A DNA stretch of 64,000 nt from Volutella citrinella (Eukaryota > Ascomycota > Sordariomycetes > Hypocreales > Nectriaceae): positions 3,286,001-3,350,000 of the forward strand of contig JAWZSP010000001.1 in NCBI GenBank assembly GCA_034401135.1, in the 5' to 3' direction. Shown here piece by piece: positions 32,107 to 44,550 of the stretch (its first letter is position 1; every line of letters begins with the position of its first letter). The translations under genes and the position numbers were made by a program. The notes beneath the pieces were generated by a model that saw only the letters and a program-made list of their open reading frames with translations, searched no databases and was not told where the DNA came from.

Positions 32107-35100
32107 CTTGGTCTTGATTGGAAACCCAATGGCGAGCGCGGGGCCTGGTCAGGATAGTACCGGTAAGGTATGGCTCGTCGCTCGCGTGGTTGGAGAAACT
32201 GGGCTGGGCCAAGGGCCAAAAAAAATCCCCAACGAACGAAACCCCCCGAAGAGGCGAAGACGGATGGGGAATGCAGAGCTCCGCGGGCGACCTAATTCGG
32301 CCGAATGGCGGGGGATGGGTGTCGTCGGTGCTGGTCGTAAGCAGTCTCACCGAGGGTATCGATGGCCCGTTCTGTTGAACTGATTCGTGCTCGTCTGTTT
32401 CGAAGGGTGCTGGACAGATGCGGCGGGTTCAAGGTTGCACACATGTCCATTCATGGATGGTTCGTGGCGGGCTGACCAGGGCAGGTGCGCGATGGATCAG
32501 ACGGCGGCACTGTCGGACGTCGGAGGGCGCCGTGGCTACTGGGGAGGGGCCCACCGCTGGGTACGGGACCCTGGGACCTTGGTCCCTTGGTGCTGCTTGG
32601 CGTCGCTGAACCACCAAACAGTGCTAGCCAGTGGTGGTCAGCCACTGGCCACCATCTTGGTGCCCCCGACAGCTTCGAACGGAGGCTCCGCCGCCACAAC
32701 CGATCCATCATGGATTCGGCCGTTTGAGCCTAGATCCAGCATACCGGGCTGCGCGATGGGACTGTCCGTCCATCCACTATGTAGTACTATGTACAACCCC
32801 CCCCCGGACAGCATCACATTATGATGCCACAAAAGATGACGGCCAAAGCACCCAATCCATAACGGTTCTTTTACTTTTATGTTTTCTTTTTCTGCCTTCA
32901 TGCTGCGACCCCGCTTCGTGTCAATGCAAACGCAACGTGACTTACGGAGTAATTACTTTGATGGCGAAAGGACCCTGGCTGCCACATGGCGGACTTTTCT
33001 CAGCACGTACCCTGGCAGTGGAAGCATCTTCTAGATGATGTGATATCTAAGGCCATATTCGTCTCTGTGAGGCAGGCGAATCGCAAAAGCAAATCGGCAA
33101 ATTTCATTTCTTCAAGGACAAGCAACAGACTATCCCAGCAAGAGACACATATAGGGCTACTACTAGTATCATTGATGGTTCTATAAGGCATCCAGCAGTT
33201 GGCACGCAATATCAACCTCAACGCCCTGTTCACGCCTTGCGATCCCAAAATGTACCAGTAGCCTACTTCCTTGCCCAGTGCTGCATCTACAGTTGTTCCA
33301 CATCTGGAAGATCGTTTCCCAAAGAGTTGATGCCGTTGTGCATCTGCAGGGGAGCCGTAAATGTGGTATGATTGGCCGTGTCGTTCTACTGATATCCCAA
33401 CATCGACAATCCTTGGCTCCGCAGATGCCTCCAGCAAAGCGCACGCTGGAAACACTAGACTGTAACTAGTTGACGGCACCGAGAGACGAAAGCCGCAAAC
33501 CCACATCTGCCCACGGACGTTTTTTTTCTTTCCCATTTTAACTTTGGCCCTTCGCACCATGCGATGAACTGACGTGTTGCCCAAGTGCCACCACCCGGTC
33601 CCTGTCGGAGCTACTACCTATGCCTAGTGCACCGGTTCAGCACTCGCTCATATCATGAGCGACAACTGACCGCTCTTCACCACCCAAGGTGTATCCCAGG
33701 CGGCAGCGGCGACCTGGGCGTCGTTTCCGTCTCACTCAGCTCTAATGCGGCATTCGTAGCTGCGGATGGCTGGGTGACGTGGGCGGGTGGCATGAGCGTT
33801 ACTATGATGGATTGCAGGTCATCGCAGGATAATAGCCACACAGTCTAATGGAGCTTGGGCCGGCTGTGAGATAGTTGGCTGGCCAACTGGCCGGCCAACT
33901 GGCCGAAACGACTTCAAAAGTCAGGCATTTGCCCTGTAACTAACAGCGAACTTCCTGGTCGATAGCTGAAGGAAATTAAGTACTAGTAATTATTCTCAGT
34001 ACTATGTATTCGACGAGAGTAATTCCTGTACCAAGAGGTTCAAAACACAGCAGGAGAACCCTCAACTTACAGCTGGTTGAATCCACCGGGCTGGGACTTC
34101 GAGGGCCTGGCCAATGTAAATTCACACATGTTCCCGATCAAGTAAATACTTCGCCCGGCAACGGATTTCTCATAACCCCTGCCTGCGTATGCCCCTCACC
34201 CGAAAACCGAGGCTCAGACGGCCTTGAGAGTAATTAGACAACCGCAAGCTCATGTGACACTAAGCGACGAATGGATCTGGGCTACTACTCTATCTTGGTT
34301 TTCAAGATTCCCCCATCCTGATGTCTTTTGGTATCAACATATCCCTGCAGAGCCTGTCACATGCGAAATTGCCCGGCGGCATCGACTTTTCCACCGAGAA
34401 CGTCATTTGATTCACGGCGAAGTGGAATTCGCATACCCTGGCATGTGATGGCGATAGGAGAGCCCATTTTTCTCTCGATCTAGTTTATGGCTATTCGAAC
34501 ACTCCGCTTCCCTTTGGTACCGATAATTTATTGGATCGACGGACGACGGCGACGACTTCAATTCCCTAGCTGCTGACTGGACAGCTGGGTGGATTTTGGG
34601 CACTGTCAGTGGCGCTAGGGCTAATTATTTCTAACCGGGACGCTAGAGCAAGACTTGTCTCACTCTAAACCACGAAACACTGGGCTATGTAAGACTGAGT
34701 TGCGGGAGTTGGCCACACCCGCTTGACAGTCGAGTTGGCATTGAACTTTCGTCTTACACGCGTGCCCGACTGTACCGAGAACTGGTGAGTGCCATCGATA
34801 TCGCGCCTGCGTCTTTCCACGACGAACCAGCACCATGTGCGGCCTTCCGCTAACCGATCAATGCATCCAGAAGACAGGCCCGAGATCTCTAAACTCGATG
34901 CTAGGAGGCGCTAAACCCGTGTAGGCGACCAGATCGTGAGCCATGCGGGGTCTGCCCCGATCTGTGAGCCCGCTCCAGTCCAGACTATTTGTCCGGTGCC
35001 TAGGTAGGGTAGGCAGCTCTCGGGGACCTTTAAGCGCCCTTCGGTTGCCCAGTCCCTCGGGGCGGCGGCTCGCTTGTTGGAGCAATGCCCGCGTCCCCCC

Positions 35101-35657
35101 CCTTCTTAGACGACGGCTGGGCAGCCCTGGCTGGCTTCTAGAGTTGGGTTGCTTCGTTATTGGACGTTGCCGAATGCTGCGCTGCGAGGAGCTTTCCTAC
35201 CCCGGATTCGCGCCCCCGCACTTGAAGGGGGTTCATCGGGAGCTTTGGCGAGATGGAGGAGGTGCCTCATAGAACCTCGGCAGCACTGAGCTAGGGGGGG
35301 GGAGGGGATCCAAGCACGGGTTGTGTTGCAGGGCATGCCATGGGAGCTCGAAACAGGTTGCTTGCCGACGAGGCAGGAAACGGATGCCGCCAACACTCAA
35401 AAGAGGGCCAGATCCCACCATGGCGTGTCAACTCGACCTGCCTCCCCGTCATCAGTCATTGCGTTGCCATTGCATCGTCGTCTGTCAACTTGTCGCGCGC
35501 CGGCTGAAGCTCACAGTCTAGCAACTACCAGGCCCCGCCCGCAATCTCACCATTTTTCACCATCACCACGGACCGATCTCGAGAAGGAGAGCCAACTTGC
35601 TGCTTGAATCATCATATTTGGCGTTGAAACAGCGATACCAAGCCGAGACCAGCCAAG
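32107..35657. other. 3.55-kb divergent gene-free stretch
   Basis: Lies between the pseudouridine enzyme (-) and the short-chain dehydrogenase (+). No supported gene. It contains a perfect 12-bp tandem pair at 33881-33904 and an ACTATGTAGTACTATGTA block near 32778-32795. The last 150 bp are pyrimidine-rich and probably belong to the dehydrogenase 5' leader. Confidence 0.5.
33881..33904. repeat. tandem 2 x 12 bp repeat with GGCC-rich palindromic junction
   Basis: GGCCAACTGGCC occurs twice back to back and is preceded by a near-complementary AGTTGGCT, so the block can fold in more than one way. Function unknown; it may be a binding-site array or chance. Confidence 0.55.
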
Positions 35658-36888
35658 ATGCCTATGCACAACGGCCTCATCCCGCGCGAGGGCCTCTGCG
35701 CCGACGTGCTCATTCGCCTCTTCCGCCAGACGATTCTCAACCCGGCCCTGCTGCTCCCCGTGGTGCTCTTGGCTCGCTTCACCAAGAAGGGCCAGGACCT
35801 CGCCGTCCTGCACCCGCAGACGGCCAGCCGCCTGACAACGCTGCTCTGCATCGGCGTCGCGCGCTGGGCGAGCAGCTGGCTGTCCGACAAGGTCCGCAAC
35901 AACTGGGTCAATGACAAGTACAACTGGCACAAGGAGATTGTCCTGGTGACTGGCGGCGCCGGTGGCATTGGCGGCGCCATTGTCAAGCTGTTTGAGGAGC
36001 GCGGCATCACCGTCGTCGTCCTCGACGTCCAGCCCATGACGTTTGCACACTGTAAGAACATAAATAAAAATTCCCGAGGGTGGCTGCAGCTGTCAACCAC
36101 CTGCGCCAGCTTAGTGCTGCACTAGTAGCTCAATCACTAACTCGCGTCTGGGAATAGCGTCCAAGGTTCACCACTACCTATGCGACATTCGGTCGCCTGA
36201 AAAGGTCAACGAGGTCGCCGACAGGATCCGGGCCGAAGTTGGGCACCCGACCGTCGTCATCAACAATGCGGGCGTTGCCCGTGGCAAGACGGTGCTCGAG
36301 GCGACGCCTGGCGACATCAGGTTCACCTTTGACGTCAACGCTCTCGCCCTGTACTGGATGGCGCAGGCCTTCCTGCCCAACATGGTTGCCAACAACCACG
36401 GCACTATTGTCACCGTCTCGTCCTTTGCGGCCTGGCTGACCATCCCCAACATGGTCGACTACGGCGCCTCCAAGGCCGCGGCGCTGGCGTTCCACGAGGG
36501 AATCTCGGCCGAGCTCCAGACCAAGTACAAGGCCCCCAAGGTCCGGACCATTGTCGTCCACCCGGGCCACACCAAGACGCCGCTCTTCGTCGGCTACGAC
36601 CAGAACACGGCCTTCTTCATGCCCAGCCTTGAGCCCGAGACGATTGCCGACGGCGTCGTCAGGCAGGTCCTCAGCGGACGCAGCGGCCAGGTCGTTCTGC
36701 CCGCAACCGGCACGCTGCTCACCTCACTGCGCGCATTCCCCGACTGGTACAGCTTCCCGACGAGGGCCGGCGGCGAGGCTTACATGCACAAGTGGAAGGG
36801 TCGACAGGTGGTTCAGGACGTGGATGCGCCTGTTCATGATGAGAGGAAAGATACGAGCGAGAGCACCGTGCTGGTTTCGGGCGAGTAG
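35658..36888 (+). CDS. membrane-anchored short-chain dehydrogenase/reductase
   Basis: Exon 1 (35658-36051) and exon 2 (36158-36888) give 374 aa. The cofactor motif TGGAGGIG (about 95-102), NNAG (INNAGVARGK) and the active-site YGASK are all present, so a classical NAD(P)-dependent SDR is expected. An N-terminal hydrophobic segment (TILNPALLLPVVLLARF, about 25-41) is a likely membrane anchor. Together with the overall layout this resembles the SDR16C group (retinol dehydrogenase 10, 17-beta-HSD11, DHRS-type), enzymes of ER or lipid droplets that oxidise hydrophobic alcohols. Substrate is not predictable. The C-terminus is charged and probably disordered. The intron has a GTAAGA donor and a CACTAAC branch point. 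Confidence 0.88.
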
Positions 36889-39800
36889 ACATGGGGCCCA
36901 ATTATCGAACCAAGTATTGCTATGTAATTGCATCGGCATTGGACGTGAGTTGTTGTTCGGACAGTCTAGGGCCGATGGTGATCCTAGTAGGCCGTCGGGG
37001 CCTCCGGGACGCCGGAGATACACTTGGTCAATGACCGGCGTGGCAGAGAGATACCCCCCTCTTTGGCCAGTGGGTAATAATAGTAATTATAGTTTTCATG
37101 TGCGAGGAGGGACCTGGCAGGTAGGAACTGGGAACTGGGGGGGAAGGGGAGCGGCAAGCAGCAGGGGAAGCAGAAGCGAGATGGGTTGCGCAGCTTGGTC
37201 GTACATAGGGCCAGCCCCAAGGCGGCGAGGGATCAGGCTGAATGGACCACGCAGGGTATGTGACGCGAGACCGTACGACTGTAGCCTGAGGGCATATGTA
37301 GGATGAAATTGAGACCAAGAAGAAAACTCTGCAATGTCTGCATCCTCAGCGAGACCCTCTGTGAGACAATCAGGAAGAGACGGGGTCAATCTGATGATGG
37401 TGCTTCCACCCGCAGGCCCCCCCTCTCCCCGTAGCTGAGCTGGCGGTAAGTTACGAGCCTACTATGAATGGGTATGGAATCAGCAAGCAGAGTGTCAATT
37501 GCTGGACTCTGGACGACACATACTCGCCAGGGCTGACGTGGGTACCCCCCCCCCCTAGGGTCTTGGGGCCAAGCTGTTTCCGCGGGTCCCCGGGGGAAGC
37601 CAAGAGATACTTGAACGGAACACGGATCAAACAGGGCAGACGTCGAGACTGCGAGGAGGCTACGGACGTACGTTGGATAATAACGTGCCCCGACTCTGAG
37701 GGTCTCGAGGTTGGTAAGCAATCTGAAACGACGTCTGCAAGAGGCCCGTGCCAGGCTGGTGGAGCAGAAACCCCGTTGGACACAGGTTTGGTCCTTTTTT
37801 TTTTTAAACACCTCTTTGCTCGAGCTTGTCCAAGTGCCACCGGTGATGGAAGAAAGCTAACGAGATCAGGCACTTTGTGCGTGTGTACCATGAAAGCAAA
37901 AAGTGTGTGAGGATGAATCTCCAACCGGCCATCCCACATACCACCCCCTCCTCTCCCATCATGGCTTCGAGGCCCCCCCCTCAGCCGGCCCCCTCCCTCG
38001 ACCAATGCTTGCTGCTTGTCGTTTTCGTCGTTTCGGCTGAGACCCTCCCCTTCTACGGTACACGTCCCAGGACGGACGAGCGTTAGGCGGGGGAACTGCA
38101 GATGCGGGTTGGTGGCTAGGGAGGCACGCGTCTGGCAGGGATCCAGCCCAAGGCGGCCCATCATGAGATGATCATCGTTCGCTGCAGGCGGCTGTACATA
38201 CGGTAGGTAGCGAGGAGAGGGGGGTGCCAGAGAGCCCCATTCTTTGGAACCATCAGCGAAGGACGCACGTTTCCAACGTTGGGTCCGCGAGCATGGCCGT
38301 GATTGGAGGCCATCGTGGCGGGGCGCCTGCTGCCTACGGAGACGCACCCGAGAGGTATTACCGTAGTATACCGTAGTAGAACGAGGCAGGGCATGGCAGC
38401 AGCAGTAGCAGTGTCACAGGCTGTGCGTTGGGGTAATTATTATCTGCAAGGCCAGGATTGATGCGGTGGAGAGGTCTAAAAGTGGATGGACCATGAAGCC
38501 GATGCCAGCTGTACGCTTCAAAGCCCTCTCTGGTGTGTTGAAGGATGGCGGTGATGGAGGAGAGGTAGTTAGCTCCATTTTCGACGCCGAGTACTCGAGA
38601 GGCCATGTGATTCAGTGAGTGAGGACTGGGTGCCAGAGCAGTTGCCTAGGTCCCTCGGCCTAATTGTCCTGCGTGTCACTTGATACTTAGGTAGGCAACA
38701 ATCAGGGTCACAGAACGGAATACTTGCAACGGCGTTTCTGCTGCGGCTCATGAACGGCGAGTATACTACGTAGCTCTTGAGAAACACTGACAAATCGTGT
38801 TTGATTGGTCCACCACGACGTCGAGCCTGGGTCGATTCGGCGGACGTCCGGGATCCAGCATCTCCTCGAGGGTGGTAGACGCCCTGTGCTTGCGCGGTGT
38901 AAGCCAGAGCAGACCAATGAACCCTGATTATCGGACGTCACCCACTTATTGGAGGCCATCCATTGTCAGCAGAAGAGAGAGACGTTGGTAGGCGAGTCCT
39001 GGCTGTGATTTACACCGAGCTCCTTTGGCAAGCAGAGGAAAGGATGGGCATGCAGCCCGGGCTTATCTTGGCCGTATATAGTCACACCCCGAGCTTACTT
39101 ACATGCATACTACGTACTACATAGCTTGCAATGGGCAGAGTCCAATGGCCCAGACTCGTGTTCCTTACTGCCTACTCTCCCTTGCCCACATGCTAGAACT
39201 GGTTGTTTGGCATCTGTGGAGGGCCGACCATGACTGATGAACGGCCCGCCCGGCGGCCAGAGGTGGACTGCATGGAGCTTATTATGGGCAGTTGCAGACA
39301 GGAACAACTGGGGACGACAGCTCCTCGAGGACCCTCTTCTGACATGACTCTAGGGGTCCCTGGGAGTTGCAATATGCATGGTTGCTTGCCATTCTGTTGC
39401 CGGTACCTACATGGAGATATGTTGATTACCAACTGTGGCACTGCCTACTTGTACCTTGCGGACGTAGTCAAGTGTTGCGATGGCCGAAGCAATTGCCCCA
39501 TCACGGCAGGCTGGAGCATGGTATGTTGACCCGTGGTAGAGGCTTGGCCACATCTTGGCCCATGCTATTTTGCCTGATGGGATTTGGGGGAGGCGGTTAC
39601 TACCAAGGAGCAACACGCAGAATCAGAGACGCAGCAACGGAGACGGTAATTAGCTTGCATTCTCCCAGGCTGGGAATGCCCTGTCTGATGCTCGGCGACC
39701 AGGGACGTCCCGCCCACCTTTGGCTGACCCTCACAGGCACGCACAAGCGACGACGCACATACAGCCGACTACCTGTTCTCTCCCCCCTCCTCTTGCGTTT

Positions 39801-40101
39801 TGCTCCTCTGGTGCTCGTTGCGGGTATAGCAGTGATTATTGGGCCAGTCGGTGTCGGCGTTGCTCACAGGTGCTGATAACAACATTCTGCATGGGTCGAC
39901 GGCGCCTGGCCGTGCCGCAAGAGGAGAAGGGGAGGGGGGAAGGCACCGGCCGGAGGTGCATCAGAAGATTCCAATTCAGTTTCCAAGTGGTGTCCATCCC
40001 GTGTGTGTGTGAGTGTGTCTTCCAACTCTGTCTGGGCTGCCCATCCATGTGGCCAAGCAGCCAGCCCATGACCCTTGCCCTGGAGCACCACCCAGCAAAA
40101 A

Positions 40102-40130
40102 AGCAGCAACAGCAGCAGCAGCAGCAGCAT
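40102..40130. repeat. CAG trinucleotide repeat
   Basis: About six perfect CAG units follow two interrupted ones. It lies in non-coding sequence as far as can be seen. A likely length-variable microsatellite. Confidence 0.75.
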
Positions 40131-40690
40131 CACAACATGCAGCACGGCACACGGTATAATGCCGCTCTGGTTCTGCATCCCATCCCAGGGCTTGGTCTCC
40201 AGGGCCCTCCAACAGGTGTGTGCTTGCTGAAAAGGTGACGGGCCGGGTCCGAAAAAGGCCAGCCCAGGCCACCTCCGTCCCAGGGCAGCCAAGCCTGGGG
40301 TCGCTGGTGGACCGTCATGGCCCAGGTCCAACGACTCGCTCTACGGACACGCCAGGCCCGCCCGCCCCGGGCTCACTCCCCGGGCTCTTGCCCAATCAGT
40401 GCCCGCGGCTCCTGGCGGAGCCGGCCTGCAGGGTGTGGCAGGGCCAGCAAAATCTCCCGCGAAATCAGCCCATTTTCGTCTCCTCATCAGGTCTGCGGCG
40501 CCTTTCGTGACCCGCCTCCGCCTGCTGGCGACAATCATGTCATGCCATTTTTTTTTTGGGGTGACCTGCCCATTGTCCGCAGCCCGGTCGTTGATTCCCC
40601 CACCCCCGACGACGACCTCCGGCCATTCGCTCCTGCCCTGTCCGCCCGTCGTCGCCTGGCCTGCCGCCTGTCCTGTCGCCTTGCCCGCCC

Positions 40691-40765
40691 GTTCGTTCGT
40701 CCGTTCGTTTGCTGCTGCTGCTGCTGCTGCCACTGCGACTGCTACTGCCGCTGCCGCCGCCGCCG
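40691..40765. repeat. GTTCGTTC and CTG/CCG simple repeats
   Basis: Repeats of the tetramer GTTC/GTTT are followed by seven CTG/TGC units and a diverged CTG/CCG tail. One frame would encode poly-alanine and another poly-cysteine, but no surrounding gene is convincing. Confidence 0.65.
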
Positions 40766-41397
40766 CTGCAATTCACACGCCCACGCCCAGCAACCCCAGA
40801 AGCGGATATATCTGTCGCTGGATGTCGGAATAGCTTCACCTGCCCTCCCCTTCCTCCTTTCTCCTCCGGTCCCTCTTCGCCGCTTCCTGCCCTCGCGCCA
40901 GCTCTGCGCTCCGTCGCCCTGCCCCGCGGCTTGTCCGTCCCCGACAACTCGTGTCCCGCCGATCCTGCCAACCTCCGATCATACTTCCCGTTGCCATATA
41001 TTATACTGTTGTCCCTTCGACCGGACCGGAAACACGACTGTTGCGGTTGTGAGGACCCTCTAGCCACAGGGCAGGAGCCTGGATAGCTCACCGTTTCCGA
41101 TTGACTCGAAAACCGCTTTGACCGACGGCCACGTCGACGAGCCAGCACCCGTCCCCCGAGCCCTTGGTGCCACCGCGCACATCCCCCTCGCGTCGACCCC
41201 GAATCCAGCCGGGCTGTCGACATCATCCCCCAGGCTACCCAGCTGTCGCCCAGCTGTGCGCCCATACTTTGGACTCTCTACACGGCCTATTTCGCATTCC
41301 CTCCCTTGGAACCTCTCCGGGGACGACGAACTCTATCCACAGCCGGGTCTGAGGTCGTCGATGATATTGTGACCACCCCGCCACCAACCGCTCCAAT

Positions 41398-43583
41398 ATG
41401 GCACCAGGAACCCTGCAGACAGACAAACCAATGGACGACCCATTTACCCGCAACCGTCAGGACGGTTCCCCTGAGGTCATCGTCGATATCTTTGCCCTCC
41501 TCCGAAGCTTGCCCGAGCCTCCCTTAGAATGTGAAGTCTGTGTCGTTGGTGCCGGACCTGCCGGCCTGATGCTGGCTGCCAACCTGACACGCTTCGGTAT
41601 CAAGGTAGAAGTTGTCGATGACCGAGCAGATCAGACAACCGCCGGAAGGTAACCATGCCCCTTCGACCCCAACGGGCCCTCTCAAATTGAGGTCGCCCCG
41701 TACATCGCTGGCCTCCCAACTAACCTGCGCCTTTGTAACAGAGCCGACGGCTTGCAGCCCAAGACGATCGAGACCTTCCGACAGATGCGATTGGCTGATA
41801 CTCTGCTCAAGCGAGGTGTTCGAGTCTTCGACATCTCCTTCTGGCGAAGCACAGCTGAAGAGCCGCTACACCGACTGGGTCGCGAAGTGCACTATCCCCC
41901 GATTATCGATGTCCTCGACCCCTACATCCTCTTGGTTCACCAGGGCATGGTCGAGGGCCTCTTTATCGAAGACATGAAGAAGCGCGGTGTCGAGGTCCGT
42001 CGAAACATGGCCTTCGAATCATACAGCGTTCCCGAGAGCAACGTGGGCCCGCTGCAGATCAACTGCCGAACGAATGTCACACAGGATAAGCGCTCTGTCC
42101 TGGCGCAGTACCTCGTAGGCTGTTAGTTTCCCCATCGTACCTTCACAATCGAATGGGCTTCAAAAAGGCTGACCAAGTTCCAGGCGATGGCGCACACTCC
42201 AAGGTTCGCAAGAGCATCCCTGATGCCAAGGCCGTGGGCATGTCCCAGGCCGCCATCTGGGGTGTTCTTGACGGCGAGTTGGTGACCAATTTCCCCGACA
42301 TCTGGTCCAAGACGTTGGTCTACTCTCAGGAGCTTGGATCTATTCTTATTGTCCCACGTGAACGAAACATGACGCGATTCTACATTGAGCTCAAGTCTGG
42401 CGGCAAAGCCGATCGCCGCGATCTGGGCCAAGAGTTTGTCATGAAGCGGGCAAAGGAGATTATGAAGCCCTTTGACGTGGATTGGAAGTACATTGAGTGG
42501 TTTGGACGATACCAGGTCGGCCAGCGGGTCGCCAGCCGATTCTGCGATCCTCATCTCCGCGCTTTTCTGGCTGGTGACGCCAGTCACACGCATTCGCCCA
42601 AGTCGGCCCAGGGTATGAACACCTCCATGCACGACTCATGGAACTTGGCATGGAAGCTGAACCTGTCCCTCCGTGGGCTGGCTCAGCCTTGCCTGCTCGA
42701 GAGCTACGAGGAAGAGCGACGGAAGATTGCACTCGATCTCGTCAACTTCGATTACGAGCACGCCAACCAGATTGCCGGAGGCGACGCCATCGCTCTGGCC
42801 GAGAACTTCCGCACCAACGTCCGATTCATTTCAGGTATTGGTGCCGAATATGCCGAAAACGTCCTCAACCGCCCCGGCGTTGGCACGTCTGAATTTGTCA
42901 TGGGTGACGCGAAGCCTGGCTGCCTTCTCCCTCCTGCCAAGGTCACTCGATACCTGGACTCCAACCCCGTCGATATTCAGACGGATATTCCCATGCTCGG
43001 CCAGTTCCGCATCTACCTATTGATGTGGGATGTCCAGCAGTCCGCGCCATTCCTTGACACCTTCTGCCGAGCCATTGCCACGCCTGATTCCTTCATCAGC
43101 CAGCTTTCCGCTGCTGCCAGCGCCTCGTATGCCAAGCAGCCCAGGACATCAGACCCCGAGGATGTGTATCTGCGACCCGAGCGATACACTGCTGTCAGCC
43201 ACCTGTTTACCTTTGCCTTAATCAGTAAGTGCACTCCCTTTGAAACCTCTCTTGACGAGACTCCAGGCCACTAACCCATCATAGCCACGATGCCCAAGTC
43301 AGACATTGAGATTTCCGACCTCCCCGCCCTTCTGCAAGACAGCCCCTGGACTTTCTACCTCGATAACGTGCCAGAGCAAGATACCCGTGGACACCTGTGC
43401 ACGAACAAGTGGCTGGGCAGCCTCGGCCCTGGCGAGGTTGCGATTGTCAACGTGCGACCAGATGGCTACGTTGGCTCCATTGGACGATGGGACTCTAGTG
43501 TCGATGACTCCGGTGTCGAAGCAGCCCGATGGCTGGATGCCTACTACACTGGGTTCATGCAGATCCCAACCCCTGAGTCGTGA
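41398..43583 (+). CDS. FAD-dependent phenol 2-monooxygenase-type hydroxylase
   Basis: Four exons (41398-41648, 41742-42121, 42184-43224, 43285-43583) give 656 aa, the usual length of fungal phenol hydroxylases. Domains: Rossmann FAD fold with VVGAGPAGLMLAANL (about 46-60); the DG motif after exon 2 (CDGAHSKVRK) that contacts FAD and NADPH; the second FAD motif AGDASHTHSPKSAQGMN (about 355-370); and a C-terminal thioredoxin-like dimerisation domain ending in exon 4. The family hydroxylates phenols to catechols with NADPH and oxygen; the exact substrate (phenol, cresol, hydroxybenzoate or a secondary metabolite) cannot be read from sequence. It is convergent with a mitochondrial dehydrogenase and preceded by an unusually long upstream region. 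Confidence 0.9.
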
Positions 43584-44550
43584 AAGATGCAGTAATAAGT
43601 TGTACGATTGACCAGACCTCCCTCAATACCACCCATACTGCGCCTGAAAGAACGGCAATGCCGCCTTAAGGGAGGGACCCCTCGATAGCGACATTGTCGA
43701 GTTTGTACACTGGGAGCACGGAGTTTTTGATATCAAGGTCTTGCTTATCTAGCTTGGGCTGGTCTTGGTCCATCAAGAGGAGGAACACGAGTTGGATGAT
43801 TACCGTCGCCTGGAAGAGAAGGAGCCCGGGCAAGGAGGAGACGAGTCAGAGACTAAGAAGAAAGAGATGGCAATGATGAGGATGAAGCAAAAGATGGATG
43901 CGCAAGGAGAGGGCGTGAGACAGCACGCCCGAGGTTGATAGAGGAGGAAAACGACGGTTTCATGGCCGCCCCAGGGGATGTTCCACACATCTCCCACGAC
44001 ATGTGAGTTGATCTGATGACGCTCTCATTCGAAGTTTTATCTTTTTTTTGTGATGCCCTCTCTTCTTCTACGCACCGCCGCTCTTTATTGTACATAGATA
44101 TCAAACTCAATCTACCCGCCTGGGACACAGCCCTGCGTCCGTTTCTTTCCCATCAATTCGCCTGCTGCTTGTTTGCTCCCTCGCTGCTAGTGATTGTAAT
44201 ACATGTAACTGTCACCCTATCTGCGTATAAATTTAGGCCATTGTCGAGTACAAAGAATGAAATTGGTATTAGCCATGTTCCCTTCGCACACTGCCCGGCA
44301 CTCTCACGGTGTAAAAGTTGCCATGGACCGGGGAAATGTCCCAGCCGGGGAAGAATGCGGCTCGAACAGGACAAAGAAAAAAAGGAACGAAATTCGGCGG
44401 CTGGGTACTCTTAATCACATTTTTTTACTATCCAAGTAGTTATTAATTCCCCTTATTCGTAAATCATTTGGGCCCTTCGCACTGCCTGAGACAGGAAGCA
44501 TCCCCACACACTGATACTATCTATCCACCCATTATTCCTTCAATTCGACA
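43584..44550. other. convergent intergenic region
   Basis: This 967-bp region lies between the stops of the monooxygenase (+) and the semialdehyde dehydrogenase (-). An A/G-rich run (about 43800-43900) and T-runs are visible, but no gene. Confidence 0.5.

Larger units (their letters stand above)
36889..41397. other. 4.5-kb gene-free stretch upstream of the monooxygenase gene
   Basis: Reading frames of up to 298 codons occur (for example minus strand 37451-38347) but lack motifs and look like chance. Simple repeats are frequent: a CAG run (about 40102-40130), a CTG/CCG run (40711-40765) and a pyrimidine-rich tract (about 40840-41060). The last 300 bp are probably promoter and 5' leader. No tRNA or transposon was found. 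Confidence 0.5.

Noticed and set aside
37451..38347. 298-codon minus-strand open frame
   Set aside because: No recognisable motif, Arg/Pro-rich translation typical of GC-rich non-coding DNA, no supporting splice structure; treated as chance.
40399..40833. Poly-alanine-encoding frame across CTG repeats
   Set aside because: No start context, exons or conserved ends; explained by the microsatellite.
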